Source of the DNA: DATJLY01 sp035532935
GTDB lineage: Bacteria; Pseudomonadota; Alphaproteobacteria; ATCC43930; CGMCC-115725
Length of the DNA: 64,000 nt
Assembly: GCA_035532935.1 (NCBI GenBank)
Contig: DATKQE010000008.1
Span: 62,001 to 126,000 of the forward strand
Reading direction: 5' to 3'
Shown here: piece after piece, positions 62,787 through 64,000 of the stretch
How positions within the stretch are numbered: position 1 is the stretch's first letter
How the letters are laid out: each line of letters opens with the position of its first letter
Translations under genes and position numbers: made by a program
The notes under the pieces: generated by a model
What the model saw: the letters and a program-made list of their open reading frames with translations, nothing else
The model's database searches: none
Told to the model about the DNA's origin: nothing

Positions 62787-63905
62787 TCAGGGGCGTGCGG
62801 CCGCGGTCTGGGCCGGGAGATATGCGTCAGGATCGAGCGCGCGGACGCCGCGCCTGATCTCGAAGTGGAGTTGCGGCTGGCTCACAGCGCCGGTGGCGCC
62901 GACCCTGGCGATGATCTGGCCGCGCCTCACGTGTTCGCCCCGCTGCACCAACAGCGTCTCGTTATGGGCATAGGCGGTGATGAAGCCGTTGGGATGCTTG
63001 ATGAGAATGAGGTTGCCGTAGCCGCGCAACTCGTTCCCGGCATAGGCAACCTCGCCGGAATCGGCGGCCAGCACCGGGGTTCCTTCGCGCGCGGCGATGT
63101 CGATGCCGTCATTGTGCGTGCCCTGTGGCCCGGCGCCATAGGCGGCGACGATGCGGCCATGCACCGGCCAGATGAAGCCCTGATCCGAAACTTTGAGCGG
63201 CGGCGGTGGCGCGGTCGCTTCGGCCGGCTTGGCCGGGGGCATCGGCGTCGGCACCGGCAACGGGGCAGGCGCAGGCGTAGCCGCAACCGTAGGCCTGGCC
63301 GCCTTCCCGGGACGAGCGGCCAATGGCGGCGGCGGCGCGAACGGCACCACCGCCACGCGCGGCGGCGGCGCGGTGAGCGGCGCCATCGCCACCGTCGCCA
63401 CGGGCGCCGCCGCGACTGGCGGCGGCGCGGGACCCGCACCCGCCTGCGCCGTCGCGACCGGCGCCGGCAGGATCAGCGCTTCGCCGGTGCGAATGACATA
63501 GGGCGGCGCGAGGTGGTTGGTGCGCGCGAGCGTGCTGACATCGACCCCATTGTCCCGCGCGACGCTCGTCAGCGTATCGCCGGGTCGCACCACATGCGTC
63601 GCCACCTGGGGCAAGACGAGGCTGGTCCCGGCAAGGAGAAGGAACGGCGGCCTGAGATTGTTCGCGTCGATGATCGCGCGCAGCGGCACGCCATAGCGCC
63701 GCGACACGCCGTAGAGCGTCTCGCCGCCGACGACGGTGATGCGATCGGGATGCGGTACCGGCGGCGTCGCGTTCAGCGCCGGCGCGCCCGCACCGGTGCG
63801 CAGTTCGTAGGGCGCCGGCGGCCCGATCCGGTCGCCGCAGCCCGCAAGGATTCCCGCCGCTGCCACGGCCACCAGAAGAAAGGCGATAACCCCGACGCGC
63901 GCCAT
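62787..63905 (-). CDS. nlpD: LysM and M23-domain lipoprotein (NlpD-like)
   Basis: 372 residues from the ATG at 63905; a GTG at 63914 is possible. Lipoprotein signal VGVIAFLLVAVAAAGILAGC. Two LysM repeats (GETLYGVSRRYGVPLRAIID near residue 60; GDTLTSVARDNGVDVSTLAR near 110), a long Ala/Pro linker (150-240), then an M23 fold. The metal residues are degenerate (NDGIDI and LHFEIR where active LytM has HxGxD and HxH), as in NlpD, so it likely activates an amidase during division rather than cutting peptidoglycan. In alphaproteobacteria this gene normally follows surE-pcm, outside the window. Confidence 0.9.
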   Translation of the reverse strand: MARVGVIAFLLVAVAAAGILAGCGDRIGPPAPYELRTGAGAPALNATPPVPHPDRITVVGGETLYGVSRRYGVPLRAIIDANNLRPPFLLLAGTSLVLPQVATHVVRPGDTLTSVARDNGVDVSTLARTNHLAPPYVIRTGEALILPAPVATAQAGAGPAPPPVAAAPVATVAMAPLTAPPPRVAVVPFAPPPPLAARPGKAARPTVAATPAPAPLPVPTPMPPAKPAEATAPPPPLKVSDQGFIWPVHGRIVAAYGAGPQGTHNDGIDIAAREGTPVLAADSGEVAYAGNELRGYGNLILIKHPNGFITAYAHNETLLVQRGEHVRRGQIIARVGATGAVSQPQLHFEIRRGVRALDPDAYLPAQTAAARP

Positions 63906-64000
63906 GTCGGTCACAGTTTATGCCACGCGGTGCCGCAGCGCCAATCGCTCCCCGGATCCGCGGCGATTGCGCCGCGAAACCGCATGCTTATCCCTGCTTC

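Noticed and set aside
63915..64000. End of an upstream pcm gene
   Set aside because: Two minus-strand frames are open to stops near 63911-63920, but the piece is too short to show any family feature.

Overview
This 64 kb window is high-GC chromosomal DNA from an alphaproteobacterium, most likely a Rhodospirillales-like or Reyranella-like soil or water lineage. The evidence is the gene order: yajC-secD-secF followed by an Mth938-domain gene, gyrA-coaD, ssb near uvrA, and sdhE-mfd beside recG and a DUF502 gene. A GTTC-N7-GTTC type SOS box upstream of ssb is also the alphaproteobacterial form. The species cannot be named from sequence alone. No rRNA or CRISPR array was seen; one tRNA gene (tRNA-Lys, anticodon UUU) is present.

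Layout. (1) 1-2.6 kb: a type I secretion pair on the minus strand, a repeat-rich secreted protein and the first residues of its HlyB-type ABC exporter. (2) 2.8-8.6 kb: an aromatic-compound catabolic cluster with a Rieske ferredoxin, an amidohydrolase-type decarboxylase or hydrolase, a UbiD decarboxylase, a 3-hydroxyanthranilate 3,4-dioxygenase-type cupin, a flavin reductase-like protein, an enoyl-CoA hydratase and a VOC protein. (3) 8.6-13.2 kb: a three-gene 2-oxoacid:ferredoxin oxidoreductase operon with its own FAD/Fe-S electron-transfer subunit. (4) 13.8-18.4 kb: a translationally coupled acyl-CoA ligase / SDR / aminoglycoside-phosphotransferase-like / DUF6285 operon. (5) 18.5-30.7 kb: DsbA-like protein, mfd, sdhE, amidohydrolase, recG, DUF502 protein, a type III polyketide synthase with an ICMT-type methyltransferase, a lytic-transglycosylase-like protein, tRNA-Lys and a parvulin. 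(6) 30.9-40.5 kb: a MASE4-type hybrid kinase, a frameshifted dihydroxyphthalate-decarboxylase-like gene, glyoxalase II, an FAD oxidoreductase, an alpha/beta hydrolase, a DUF427 protein and a ParA / ribbon-helix-helix / PAS operon.

(7) 40.7-43.1 kb is the most unusual part. A gene for a small secreted Tyr/Pro/Trp-rich protein is split: its signal peptide and N-terminus lie at 40747-40895 and its C-terminus at about 42836-43057, both on the plus strand and in the right order. The roughly 1.9 kb between them has different composition. It holds an unknown 227-residue protein with its own terminator, a small lipoprotein, two truncated minus-strand coding remnants that stop exactly at the two junctions, a perfect 20-bp inverted repeat and a family of CTTAAA-N3/4-TTTAAG palindromes, two of which overlap ribosome-binding sites. 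This looks like an undescribed integrated element.

(8) 43.2-63.9 kb is mostly core: coaD, gyrA, ssb, an amidohydrolase, uvrA, trmFO, a squalene/phytoene-synthase-like protein, sodB, a DUF1330 gene behind an RBS-sequestering hairpin, the Mth938-secF-secD-yajC operon, a CgeB-like glycosyltransferase, a DUF815 ATPase, a cupin, a small protein, a PAS_5 protein and an NlpD-like LysM/M23 lipoprotein.

Functionally, several modules point to metabolism of aromatic acids and CoA thioesters. Non-oxidative decarboxylase families recur: UbiD, three amidohydrolase-2 proteins and one Pht5-like protein. The ferredoxin oxidoreductase could supply low-potential electrons. DNA repair (mfd, recG, uvrA, ssb) and protein export (sec) make up the housekeeping part.
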